This document shows, one piece after another, positions 55,640 to 64,000 of a stretch of DNA of 64,000 nucleotides. Origin of the DNA: Centroberyx gerrardi. Taxonomy: Eukaryota > Chordata > Actinopteri > Beryciformes > Berycidae. Position numbers and translations under genes: made by a program. The notes under the pieces are model-generated. The model made no database searches. It worked only from the letters and a program-made list of their open reading frames with translations, and had not been told where the DNA came from. Position 1 is the first letter of the stretch; every line of letters starts with the position of its first letter. Location: positions 14,232,480 to 14,296,479 of the forward strand of contig NC_136010.1 in assembly GCF_048128805.1 (NCBI RefSeq). Direction: 5' to 3'.

Positions 55640-55670
55640 ATAGAGCAGTGGCAACGTGCCACTGCTCTAT
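55640..55670. repeat. Perfect 14-bp hairpin
   Basis: ATAGAGCAGTGGCA (55640-55653), loop ACG, then its exact complement 55657-55670. Confidence 0.95.
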
Positions 55671-57899
55671 GTCCAACACTAACAACATCCAATCTTTCAA
55701 AACCAGTTCATACAAAGTCAAAGTTAAAATATCTTGGTGCACATGACAAATAAACAAAGCATTCAAATTAGGCACAGCAAACAAAATAAATATAAAATTA
55801 TTCATAACAATCCTAGGGCAATTAATAGAACTCGAAGTCATTAATCACAGCAAACAGCGAATATAGCACGGCTCATGGTGTCCTAGGCAGACTATAGAGA
55901 AGGTCACCTTCATATCACCTACACTTATCCTGCTTTCAATCAGCTACACAAACTTTACTTACACAGTGTTCAGTGGTTGTGAAAAGAGGAAAAGCGGGGC
56001 TGGGGGTCGGGGGTGGGATGTTTCCCTTGCACTCAAATCACCATATCATGGCTCTTGTTATTGATCATAACAATTGGCATCACGTCAATGTTTGAAATGC
56101 CCAGTGTCTTCTACAGAGCATTCACGGCTGTGAGAATCTCCATCTGAAATACAGAACATATTTGTACCACAGAGCAGAGTGTTTCTCAGTGTTTAAGACG
56201 AGCATTTTGCTTCTCTGCCCGCCTGGCAGATTCCCAGCCCGACGACTGTGGTATCCTTTGTGGATAAATGCTGGATTTATATTATCTCCCTGTCCTTCAC
56301 CATATACTGTAATTCCTGTGAAGGAATGCAATATTTTGGATGTTGGACAGCGGAGGCATTGGTGTTGGTGGATAAGCGTATCAGTTCAGTTAGGGCAGAA
56401 CACTCTTAAATAGTGCTACAAATGGCCCAGCGGATTATCCAGTGAATAGAGAAATGGCAGAGAGAAAATAACATAGTGCACTAATAGATAAAGGTTGGCA
56501 AGAATATCGGAGATATCAAACCATGGAAGAAGCATGGTTGGGTATATTTATGCTTGTTGTCAGGGAGATATGGGATTCTCTATATGTTATATACACACAT
56601 GAATAGTATATACAGATGAAGAGAGAAAGTAAATAAAGATGAAATATACACATATAACCTCTCTTTAATAGCTTTCTCATATTTCTCTCTCTCTCTCTCT
56701 CACCCTCCTATTTCTTTTGTCCTCTTTTGCTTTTGCTCCTTGCAACATATGCATATGACACCATTCTCCTGTCTCTCATATCCTTTGTATGGATATCATT
56801 TGAATATCACAATACATTACCAGTCAGTATTGTAGTGAGCTTAGCTTGTGACTGAAATTGTTTTATGAAAGAACTTGAGAGTGGATAGGGTCACCAGTGC
56901 ATCCAAGGCTGACCTAGGATCAGACTGTCCTTGCATGCATCACCAAGGTGGAAATAGCAGAATTAATTCAATGCCAGTGAGTAGATGCTTCTCGCAATTT
57001 CCATGCACGTATTCTACTTCAGCGTGACAATATCATAGTCACAACAAAGATAACTTAGACAATACATTTTCTGATGGCACTATGGATGAAACTGATCACC
57101 AGCCACTGAAAATGTCAATAATGCCTGTATGAACCAATTCTCCTCCCTCTCTCTTCCCTCACATGTAGTCCACCCATGTCTCATGTGTGGGTGTGAGAGC
57201 TGAGATGAAAGTGAGGATGGATGTGTCCAGTGAAGGGTACGGAAAGGTCCAGATAAGCAGTGGCTAGATGAGTGAGTGGAGAGATTAGGGCCAGGAGCCA
57301 CTCCACCATGGGACTGACTCACCGGCCCCTGGAGGCTGGCTGTATAGCGGCCCGGGGTGGAGACCAATCCCTGGACAGAGATAAGCTCTGGGCTGTATGA
57401 CACCCCGAAGCCTTCGCCTTATCACCACACCTTGGCAGGGTAATGGAGGGGTAGTTGTCTCCGGAATGCGAGAAGGAAAGCAGATGGCATCCGTTGAGCT
57501 TTGGAGAAACATCCCTCTGTCCTCCTTGATCATGAACAACTGATTTTACTACATTCTAATTTGCCTAATTTGGTATCAGGGAAAGTACTTAAAAGTATAT
57601 ACAGTACATCATCAGGGAACAGGAGAGATGTAGGGTGTGGTGATGAATGGAGATGAGGGTACCAGAGGAGATGAAGACAGGAATAGAGAATGGGGAGTAC
57701 GGGCTGCTTTCTTGCATTATTTTGCGGGTTTACTTTAATTATCTTGAACATGCATGTACCAAATGCAAAATGTCTGTCTCAAACAGCTGGGCAAACATTC
57801 GTTGAAAACAAACAGACAGGCCCGTAGGTGTTATAAAATCAAAAGCAGGTCACTTAGGAATTTAGGAGGACTGGAGGTTACGAAAGAAGATGGGGGGAT

Positions 57900-57921
57900 G
57901 GGGGGGGGGGGGGGGGGGGGG
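57900..57921. repeat. Poly-G run of 22
   Basis: Uninterrupted G homopolymer preceded by GGGGGGAT; such runs are prone to assembly error. Confidence 0.9.
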
Positions 57922-58386
57922 CGTGGTGAAAGTAGATGGAGAGAAAAAAGAGTAGGACAGAGAAAAACAGACATTGTGTTGTCACAATAAAAGAAGGGAT
58001 GTGGAAGTAACATGATGTGTAGGAGGAGATGCACGGTGAGAGAAGGTCTCCACACACACACACACACACACACACAGTAGGATAGGTTATGTAAAAGTGA
58101 TTCATTCATGTACGTACACGCTCACTTATAGGTATTAGTTCATTTGCATAGGAGCATCAGTTGGCAAAATGCCTGCTGTCTTGTTGTCTCAGCTGCCTGA
58201 TCAATCTGTGCAGCATGATCCTGCATGAACTTCTCATCTGCAGTCTCTGGGTACAGATCCAAAACAAATGGCAACAGACAGAAGAGCTTTCTGTAGATGG
58301 TGTGTGAACAGGAAAAAATAGCCCATAATGCAGCTCAGCTCATCTAGTATCAGAGCTGCAGTTGGAGGGCTGTTATATATCACAAA

Positions 58387-58397
58387 ACACACACACA

Positions 58398-58446
<49 letters not shown>

Positions 58447-58450
58447 CACG
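58387..58450. repeat. (CA)n microsatellite
   Basis: CA tract with a CACCACA slip at 58401-58407. A shorter CA tract lies at about 58052-58076. Confidence 0.95.
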
Positions 58451-59365
58451 ATAAAGACACAGAGACATTCCAACACACATACCAACATATACAGACACAA
58501 AGACACAGACACACACACACACACAGAGTAGGGAAGCTCAACTCTTTTATTAAATATTGATCTGTCATTTATTGTGTGTCAAACTGCTGTCCAATCTCAG
58601 GTTGTTTGCAGGGACGGGGGGCATGTGCTCAGACAAAAAAAAAGGGCACATGTTGTGTTACTCATTACTCCCTGGGAAAAGTAATTACACTACTCGTTTT
58701 TTTTTGTGTTACACCCTAAAACTAATGCGTTCTGTGCGATGGGCAAATAAACATTGAACATTGCTTGGAGAGATTGGATGTCATGACAGTGGTGGATAGG
58801 TGTTTCTAGGCTGGACACACTTTGCATTTCACAGCAAGATTCTTGTCCTTAACGTGCAACAAATTCAAAGTGAGTATGTCCATCCATCAAAAGTTACCGT
58901 CCCTTTCTCCTCTGCCATTTTCTCGTCTCTTTCTTGTGCTGTTGTCTCGTCTGTCTTGAATGCGTCCTCTGTGCTTTCTCGGACGAAAGAAAGGGACAGG
59001 CTAAAAATATTTTGAATATATTAATTCAGATGAAATGATATGTGTAAAATATGTGTAACACAGGTAATGACTTATTTGTTAGATCAGTAACTGCAATGTG
59101 ATCACTGAAAGTGGAGTGACACGGCGACTCAGTGGTTAGTAGCCTACTGTCGCCTCACAGCAAGAAGGTCATGGGTTCGAATCTCCGCCCCGGGCCTTTC
59201 TGTGTGGAGTTTGCATGTTCTCCCCATGTTTTGCGTGGGTTTCCTCCATGTGCTCCGGCTTCCTCCCACAGCCCAAAGACATGCAGCTCAGGTGGATTGA
59301 AGACTCTGAATTGCCCATAGGCATGAGTGTGTTTGTGTAGTATGGTAAATGATGTATGTATGCAA

Positions 59366-60417
59366 TAGTGATGCGCGGATTGCAGTTACATCCTGTATCC
59401 TGTATGATAAAGTGGGTTGGTCTTCTCTGGCAGAGAGGCGAAATAAACATTGGTATTTGTTTATATATAAAGCCCTTGTTGGAAAGCTACCACCTTACAT
59501 TTCAATGATGCTGGATTGGAACTTTGGACCCTATCAAACTCGTTCAAATGACTTGCTTATGCTTAAGGTCCCCCGAGCACGGTCTAAATTTGGAAAGTCA
59601 GCCTTTTATTTTAGTGCCCCTAATTCTTGGAATGATTTTCAACACACGCTAAAAATCAATACTCTACTAACCTATGGACAATTTAAAACCATGATCACAA
59701 ACCTCCCTGCCTCAATGTGTAACTGTTTTAATTGATTTTCTTTATTCTCATCTATGTCTTGTCCTATTTATTTTTAACTTTTATCTTGTCTGTAACTCGA
59801 CATCATTGTAAATGAGGGCAACCTCAATGGTTCTTCGAGTTTAAATAAAGGTTTGAATGAATGAATTGAATGAACATCTGTGGGCACCGCGGTTAATCCA
59901 CAGATCGGGAGGGTCGTGTCATAAAAATATTAATTACATCCCACGATCCCACCTATCCCACCGCAGCAGAAACGATAAGTGCGTCTCCCCATTAAGAGAA
60001 ACGCTGTGTAGACACTAATAACAATTATTTCTATTAGGCCTATACAAGAGAGAAATGGGACCACAGCATACATAGTTCTACATAAATATGAAACTGTATT
60101 GCAAAGGCACAGGTCACCATGGAAACGTTTAATTACTGAAAGCAGCCTCTCTAATCTTTAAAGTAAATCGTTAAAGAAAACACTCATACATCAATACAAC
60201 GAACACACAATAAAGAAATCACATAGAAAGCTTGCGCTGCTCGACATAATTTAAAAGGAAATATAGGCTAGAGGTGGAGTGAAATGTCCATGCGGGAGCG
60301 GGGTGGGTGCGTGGGTCTATAAATTGTCGAAAATAATTCGTTCGGGTGGGTGGCGGGTGGATGATTTATGAGTACATGCGGATTCGGATGGCGTCAGAGC
60401 CGATCCGCGCATCACTA
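59366..60417. mobile_element. hAT-type transposon inside the V-SINE
   Basis: Perfect 8-bp target duplication GTATGCAA at 59358-59365 and 60418-60425, with inverted ends TAGTGATGCGCGGAT and ATCCGCGCATCACTA. The remaining interior, once the LINE insert is removed, is about 560 bp without a transposase ORF, so it is non-autonomous or internally deleted. Confidence 0.9.
59385..59872 (+). mobile_element. 5'-truncated LINE 3' end inside the hAT element
   Basis: An open frame to 59735 encodes the C-terminal part of a non-LTR polymerase: RRNKHWYLFIYKALVGKLPP, YQTRSNDLLMLKVPRARSKF and FYFSAPNSWNDFQ. The pattern YKAL.G..PPY / RS...L.VPR / G..AF...AP..WN is shared by L2/CR1-like elements. The 3' end has AATAAA and a (TTGAATGAATGAA) tail. 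The short ACATC(C)TG near both ends may be the target duplication. Confidence 0.75.
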
Positions 60418-60791
60418 GTATGCAATCTAGTAAAATGATGTATATGACGTAGTATATGATGTATAGTATGTATGTAACCTATATGACAGTATAGGATGTA
60501 TATGATGTGTATGTAGTATGTATACATGTATATGATGTAGTTAGTATGTATATGACGTACTGTATATGATGCTATGTAAAGCTCTTTGAGACATGCTTGT
60601 GATAAAGGGCTATATAAATAAACAAGACTAGACAATAATGGCCTTGCTACAGGAAAAATGTATGTGATTACAGTAACGCGCTCCTTTGTAAGGCGTTAAC
60701 CCCCAACACTGGTGGTCACCTAGTGTAGGAAGATCAGAAGAATGAATCACAACCTGAATACTAAGAGATGATAGTCACCTCTGGCTAGACA

Positions 60792-61243
60792 CAGTGGTGG
60801 AAAAAGTACTCAAATCCTTTACTCAAGTAAAAGTATCAAAACCATAATGGAAAAATACTCCAGTAAAAGTAAAAGTTCTGCATTCAAAAGTTGACTTCAG
60901 TAAAAGTATAGAAGTATTAGCAGTAAAATGTATGTGTAAAAGTATGAAAAGTAAAAGTACTCATCCTTTCAGAGTGTTAAATTGATGCATTAACCTGTAA
61001 GAAGTATTTTAATGTTCTAGGTCAAACTGCTCCATATACTGTTGGGGGGTTTAAACTCTAACAATGCAACATATTTTATGAGCTTATTGTATGTTTTGCA
61101 TGTAAAGTAAGTAGTAACTACAGCTGTCAGATAAATGTAGTGGAGGAAAAAGTACAATATTTCCCTCTGAAATGTCTCATAAAATGGAAAAACTACTGAA
61201 GTACAGTACTTAAGGAAATGAACTTAGTTACTTTCCACCTCTG
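60792..61243. mobile_element. hAT-type MITE
   Basis: Ends CAGTGGTGGAAAAAGTACTC and, in reverse complement, CAGAGGTGGAAAGTAAC. The interior is built from many AAAAGTA/AGTAAAAGTA repeats and has no ORF. This TIR and interior are typical of an abundant fish hAT MITE. The flanking 8 bp (GCTAGACA and CCTAATTG) match poorly. Confidence 0.75.
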
Positions 61244-62448
61244 CCTAATTGTAAATTGCTGAGCGCCTAGAATGTAAAATGTAAGTAATAATAATTTATG
61301 ACAGGCTATTCAATCTTCGTCTGCAGTGAATTTTCAATTTCATTTTTTGGTAATGAAATCAGACGGCTGGTAGTTGATTAAAGTGTATTTCAAGTTCAGC
61401 CTTTGTAGTCTATTTTTCTTTTGGATTTGAATAATGATGAATGGACTGAACTGATAGAAAAAGCCTTTGTATGACAATGAACTTCCTGAATACAGTAGCA
61501 GGAGAACAGCCAATCACAGAAGAGACAGTGGCTCTGTCACAGAACTGGTGGAACGAAAAGTTGGTGAATTGCGGAAGTGAAAAGTTGCATTGCTTTGGCT
61601 GCTGTCAGAGAGGAAGAAAAAACTTGGAATGAAGGCTAATGCAAATTAAGCTGACATTTCTATAAGGCAAGAGTATTCATCATCATCACCACCATTTTTT
61701 TCCTTCTTCTTCTTCTTCTTCTTCTTCTTCTTCTTCCTATTCATGATTACAATGGGCCATTTAATAATACATGATCATTCTGGGATCGCAAGGATATTTT
61801 GTAATATTTATTGTGGTTCTGACCCTTAACCTCAATATGTAGTCGCTTATAATGTTGGCAATTTAAGAATTTAAATTTCCTTCCTGTTTTTTCTCGTTAT
61901 TTTCTATTGGTTGTGATTAAAGGCTGTGTCAGAGTCACATTTTCGAACTTCACCCCCCCTACTGCAAAGTTAATATACCCATCTATATCAAACTTCAGCA
62001 ATATATTAAGACTTCTTTTAGAGCTACATTATATGAGTAAATTATTTTGGACTAAAATGTCAACTGGAATGTTAAAATTCCAATGTCACAATGTGACTCC
62101 AGGTTGAGATAAATGTAGAGTAACATGGAAGTTCCACTTCCATTTCTGAGTTTGATCATTTAGGAGAGAGAGAAGAGATGGCTCTGTTTTTAACAGCATT
62201 TAAATAGCAAAACCACACAAACAAACAACAATAGTCTAGTTACACGTACACTATTGACTGTAGTGGAACTTACAAATCTCTACAGAAATAAAACTATACA
62301 GGCAGCACATTATTTTAGATACCGTTGTTGATATCGTTTACTGAGAAGAAATGCAAGACAAAGGGTTTGTGGGAATTTGGGGGATGTAAGGGGGGGGGTG
62401 GAAATGGATGGAGGGGGGTTGGGTGTGTGAGCACAGGTGTTAATGTGC
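61244..62448. other. Downstream spacer of the right-edge gene
   Basis: No ORF of note. It contains a (CTT)n tract and would include the 3' UTR of the minus-strand gene; TTTATT at 61807-61812 (AATAAA on the minus strand) is a possible poly(A) signal. Confidence 0.4.
61702..61737. repeat. (CTT)n trinucleotide repeat
   Basis: About 12 CTT units followed by CCT. Confidence 0.95.
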
Positions 62449-64000
62449 TCACATTGAAGAATTGGAGGATTTGTTAGAGTTGAAAGTTGACTCCATCTTG
62501 TCCTCCTTGTTCTTCTTGTTTTTCTCCTTACGCTTTGGAGTAAGGGCATCAGCGATTCTACGCAGCAAGCTACGCTTCTTTTTCTTCTTCTTCTCCAAAA
62601 GTTCATTGAGGTCCCTCTCCAGAACAGCAAGCTTATCCGCCATGAAGGCTTTTCTCTTTGCCCACTCTCGCTCTTTCTCCTCCAGGGCCTGCTCGTTGTC
62701 AATTTTGACCCTGAGGAGACCGGCCCTCTCCTCCTGCTGCTGGAGGAGGCGGCTCTCTAGCTTCTGCTCAGTGTGCTTCAGAGCAGCCGTGATTCTGGTT
62801 TCAGCCTGGGCCTGTGCCTGAGCCAGTTCCTGGGCCTGGACCTGGACCTGTTCTTGGGCCTTTTCCTGTGCCTTATCCCGGACCTGTTCCTGGGCCTGGA
62901 CTTGGGCCTGTTCCTGGGCATGGACCTGGGCCTCGACCTGGACCTCGACCTGGACCTGTGCCTTTTCCTTGGCCTGTTTCTGGTCCTTTTCCTTGGCCTT
63001 TTCCTGGGCCTTTTCCTGGGCCTGTTCCTGGGCCTCGACTTGGGCCTTTTCCTGGGCCTTTTCCTGGGCATGGACCTGGGCCTCGACTTGGGCCTTTTCC
63101 TGGGCATGGACCTGGACCTGGACCTGGACCTGTGCCTTTTCCTTGGCCTGTTTCCGGTCCTTTTCCTTGGCCTTTTCCTGGGCCTGTTCCTGGGCCTCGA
63201 CTTGGGCCTTTTCCTGGGCCTTTTTCTGGGCAAGGACCTGGGCCTCGACTTGGGCCTTTTCCTGGGCGTTTTCCTGGGCATGGACCTGGGCCTGGACTTG
63301 TGCCTTTTCCTGGGCCTGTTCCGGAGCCTTTTCCTGGGCCTGTTCCTGCTCCTGGGCCTTTTCCTGGGCCTGTTCATGGGCCTTTTCCTGGGCCTGTTCC
63401 TGGGCCTCGACTTGGGCTTTTTCCTGGGCCTTTTCCTGGGCATGGACCTGGGCCTGGACTTGTTCCTGGGCCTCGACTTGGGCCTTTTCCTGGGCCTGGA
63501 CCTGTTCCTGGGCCTTTTCCTGGGCATGGACCTGGGCCTGGACCTGGACCTGTGCCTTTTCCTGGGCATGGACCTGGGCCTGGAACTGGACCTGTGCCTT
63601 TTCCTGGACCTGTTCCTTGGCCTGTTCCTGGGCCTGTTCCTGGGCCTTTTCCTGGGTCTTTTCTTGGGCATGGACCTGGGCCTGGACCTGGACCTGTTCC
63701 TGGTCCTCTACTTGGGCCTTTCCCTGCAAGCCCAGGAACATGAACTGGAGTTGGGTCTGGGCAGAAGAGTCCAGGTCCAGAATGTCTTTAAGATGTTCAT
63801 CTGCCTCCCTCATAGTCTGGTATTCCTGGCTGGTCCATTTCCTCTGAGTCTGTTGCTGCTTCTCGGCAGAAGAGTCAAGGCCCAGAGCCAGCTTAAAATA
63901 TGCTTCTGCCTCTATCATCATCAGATGCTCCTGGCTGCTCCATTTCCTCTGGACCTGTTCCTGGACCTGGACCTGTTCGGCCAGACCCAGGAACATGAAC
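62449..64000 (-). CDS. 3' part of an unrecognised Q/A/E/K-rich repeat protein
   Basis: Open frame of 517 codons from the right edge to TGA at 62449-62451; the 5' part is outside the window. The first ATG (63996) lies in a FMFLGL segment that recurs at about 63740, so it is internal, not the start. Order: two about 35-residue modules (RKWSSQEHLMM...LALGLDSSA and RKWTSQEYQTM...ILDLDSSA), TPR-like in amphipathic pattern; then about 300 residues of (E/K)-A-Q-(E/V) tetrapeptides encoded by a 12-bp minisatellite; then a coiled-coil-like charged helix (about 62570-62800), a K6 run, a basic tail and a Ser/Asn-rich end. Clean reading frame throughout the non-repetitive parts argues for a real gene. 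I do not recognise the family; trichohyalin/involucrin-like names would reflect composition only. Confidence 0.7.
   Translation of the reverse strand, partial: FMFLGLAEQVQVQEQVQRKWSSQEHLMMIEAEAYFKLALGLDSSAEKQQQTQRKWTSQEYQTMREADEHLKDILDLDSSAQTQLQFMFLGLQGKAQVEDQEQVQVQAQVHAQEKTQEKAQEQAQEQAKEQVQEKAQVQFQAQVHAQEKAQVQVQAQVHAQEKAQEQVQAQEKAQVEAQEQVQAQVHAQEKAQEKAQVEAQEQAQEKAHEQAQEKAQEQEQAQEKAPEQAQEKAQVQAQVHAQENAQEKAQVEAQVLAQKKAQEKAQVEAQEQAQEKAKEKDRKQAKEKAQVQVQVQVHAQEKAQVEAQVHAQEKAQEKAQVEAQEQAQEKAQEKAKEKDQKQAKEKAQVQVEVQVEAQVHAQEQAQVQAQEQVRDKAQEKAQEQVQVQAQELAQAQAQAETRITAALKHTEQKLESRLLQQQEERAGLLRVKIDNEQALEEKEREWAKRKAFMADKLAVLERDLNELLEKKKKKKRSLLRRIADALTPKRKEKNKKNKEDKMESTFNSNKSSNSSM
62805..63722. repeat. 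12-bp minisatellite within the coding region
   Basis: On the plus strand the unit is CTGGGCCTTTTC with variants (CTGGACCTGGAC, CTCGACTTGGGC, ATGGACCTGGGC). It contains no stop in any frame, so long reading frames open on both strands. The minus-strand frame joined to the non-repetitive ends is the coding one. Confidence 0.9.

Larger units (their letters stand above)
52200..59110. other. Intergenic region, no gene found
   Basis: Contains microsatellites, an RTE-like fragment and a 14-bp hairpin, listed separately. The frame at 55146-55601 (151 codons) has no recognisable domain or supporting splice signals and was not called. Purine-rich sequence at 54240-54590 is low complexity. Confidence 0.45.
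59117..60620 (+). mobile_element. V-SINE family SINE, split by a hAT insertion
   Basis: tRNA-like head with A-box-like CAGTGGTTAGTAGC and B box GGGTTCGAATC (59172-59182). The highly conserved V-SINE centre follows: TTTCTGTGTGGAGTTTGCAT, GTTCTCCCC, GTGGGTTTCCTCC, GCTCCGGCTTCCTCCCACAG, CCAAAGACATGCAG. The 3' tail GTAAAGCTCTTTGAGACATG ... GGGCTATATAAATAAA lies at about 60574-60620. The hAT element 59366-60417 interrupts it, and a TATATGATGTA-rich expansion fills 60430-60565. DANA of zebrafish belongs to the same superfamily. Confidence 0.85.

Noticed and set aside
59120..59185. Possible tRNA gene
   Set aside because: Head of a V-SINE; the conserved V-SINE centre follows directly.
58600..60715. 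Single large hAT-like element from CATTACTCC-like sequence at 58.66 kb to the CCCCCAACACTG end at 60.70 kb
   Set aside because: The right piece (about 60657-60703, GTAACGCGCTCC...CCCCAACACTG) looks like a hAT end, but no matching left end or duplication could be placed.
62778..63671. Minus-strand frame encoding an Arg/Pro/Lys/Asn repeat
   Set aside because: Shifted reading of the same array; it stops once the repeat ends on the 3' side.
62805..63722. CRISPR-like array
   Set aside because: Short 12-bp units without unique spacers, in a vertebrate coding region.
62814..63847. Two long plus-strand reading frames (P-G-P-x type and S-W-A-F type repeats)
   Set aside because: They are the antisense readings of the stop-free 12-bp array and end soon after it; the minus-strand frame alone continues cleanly into non-repetitive sequence.

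Overview
This is nuclear DNA from a ray-finned fish, probably a spiny-rayed teleost. The evidence is two intron-bearing vertebrate genes, teleost-style V-SINE, hAT, TTAA-target and RTE/L2-like repeats, and very many CA/GT/CT microsatellites. No prokaryotic, organellar or viral gene, no CRISPR array and no convincing functional tRNA or rRNA gene was seen.

Layout. 1-21.2 kb: no coding gene found; microsatellites, one diverged local duplication and one perfect palindrome. 22.08-24.57 kb (minus): a complete six-exon rnf114 gene of 227 codons, a RING/zinc-finger/UIM E3 ubiquitin ligase. 24.6-26.7 kb: the head-to-head interval, with promoter-like motifs (CRE-like, GC box, NRF1-like, a perfect kappaB match). 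27.24-31.24 kb (plus): spata2 in two coding exons, 568 residues, with PUB domain, PUB-interacting motif and Cys-rich C-terminus, followed by a long AT-rich 3' UTR. The rnf114-spata2 pair is also head to head on human chromosome 20q13, so this is conserved synteny. 35.3-41.7 kb: repeats and microsatellites. 41.7-45.7 kb: a three-level nested transposon (TTAA-type MITE, then a larger TTAA-type element carrying a decayed P2X7-tail-like ORF, then a tRNA-derived SINE). 45.8-47.4 kb: a degenerate L2-like LINE. 47.4-59.1 kb: no gene found. 59.1-61.2 kb: a second nest (V-SINE, then hAT, then LINE 3' end) and a hAT MITE. 62.45-64.0 kb (minus): the 3' part of a large unrecognised gene, a Q/A/E/K repeat protein with about 35-residue modules, running off the right edge.

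Functionally, SPATA2 bridges the deubiquitinase CYLD to the linear-ubiquitin ligase LUBAC, and RNF114 is a ubiquitin ligase, so both gene products belong to ubiquitin/NF-kappaB signalling. Their shared upstream interval could allow co-regulation, but that is inference. I found no clear previously undescribed system. The best candidates for novelty are the right-edge repeat protein and the TTAA element carrying the P2X7-tail-like ORF.
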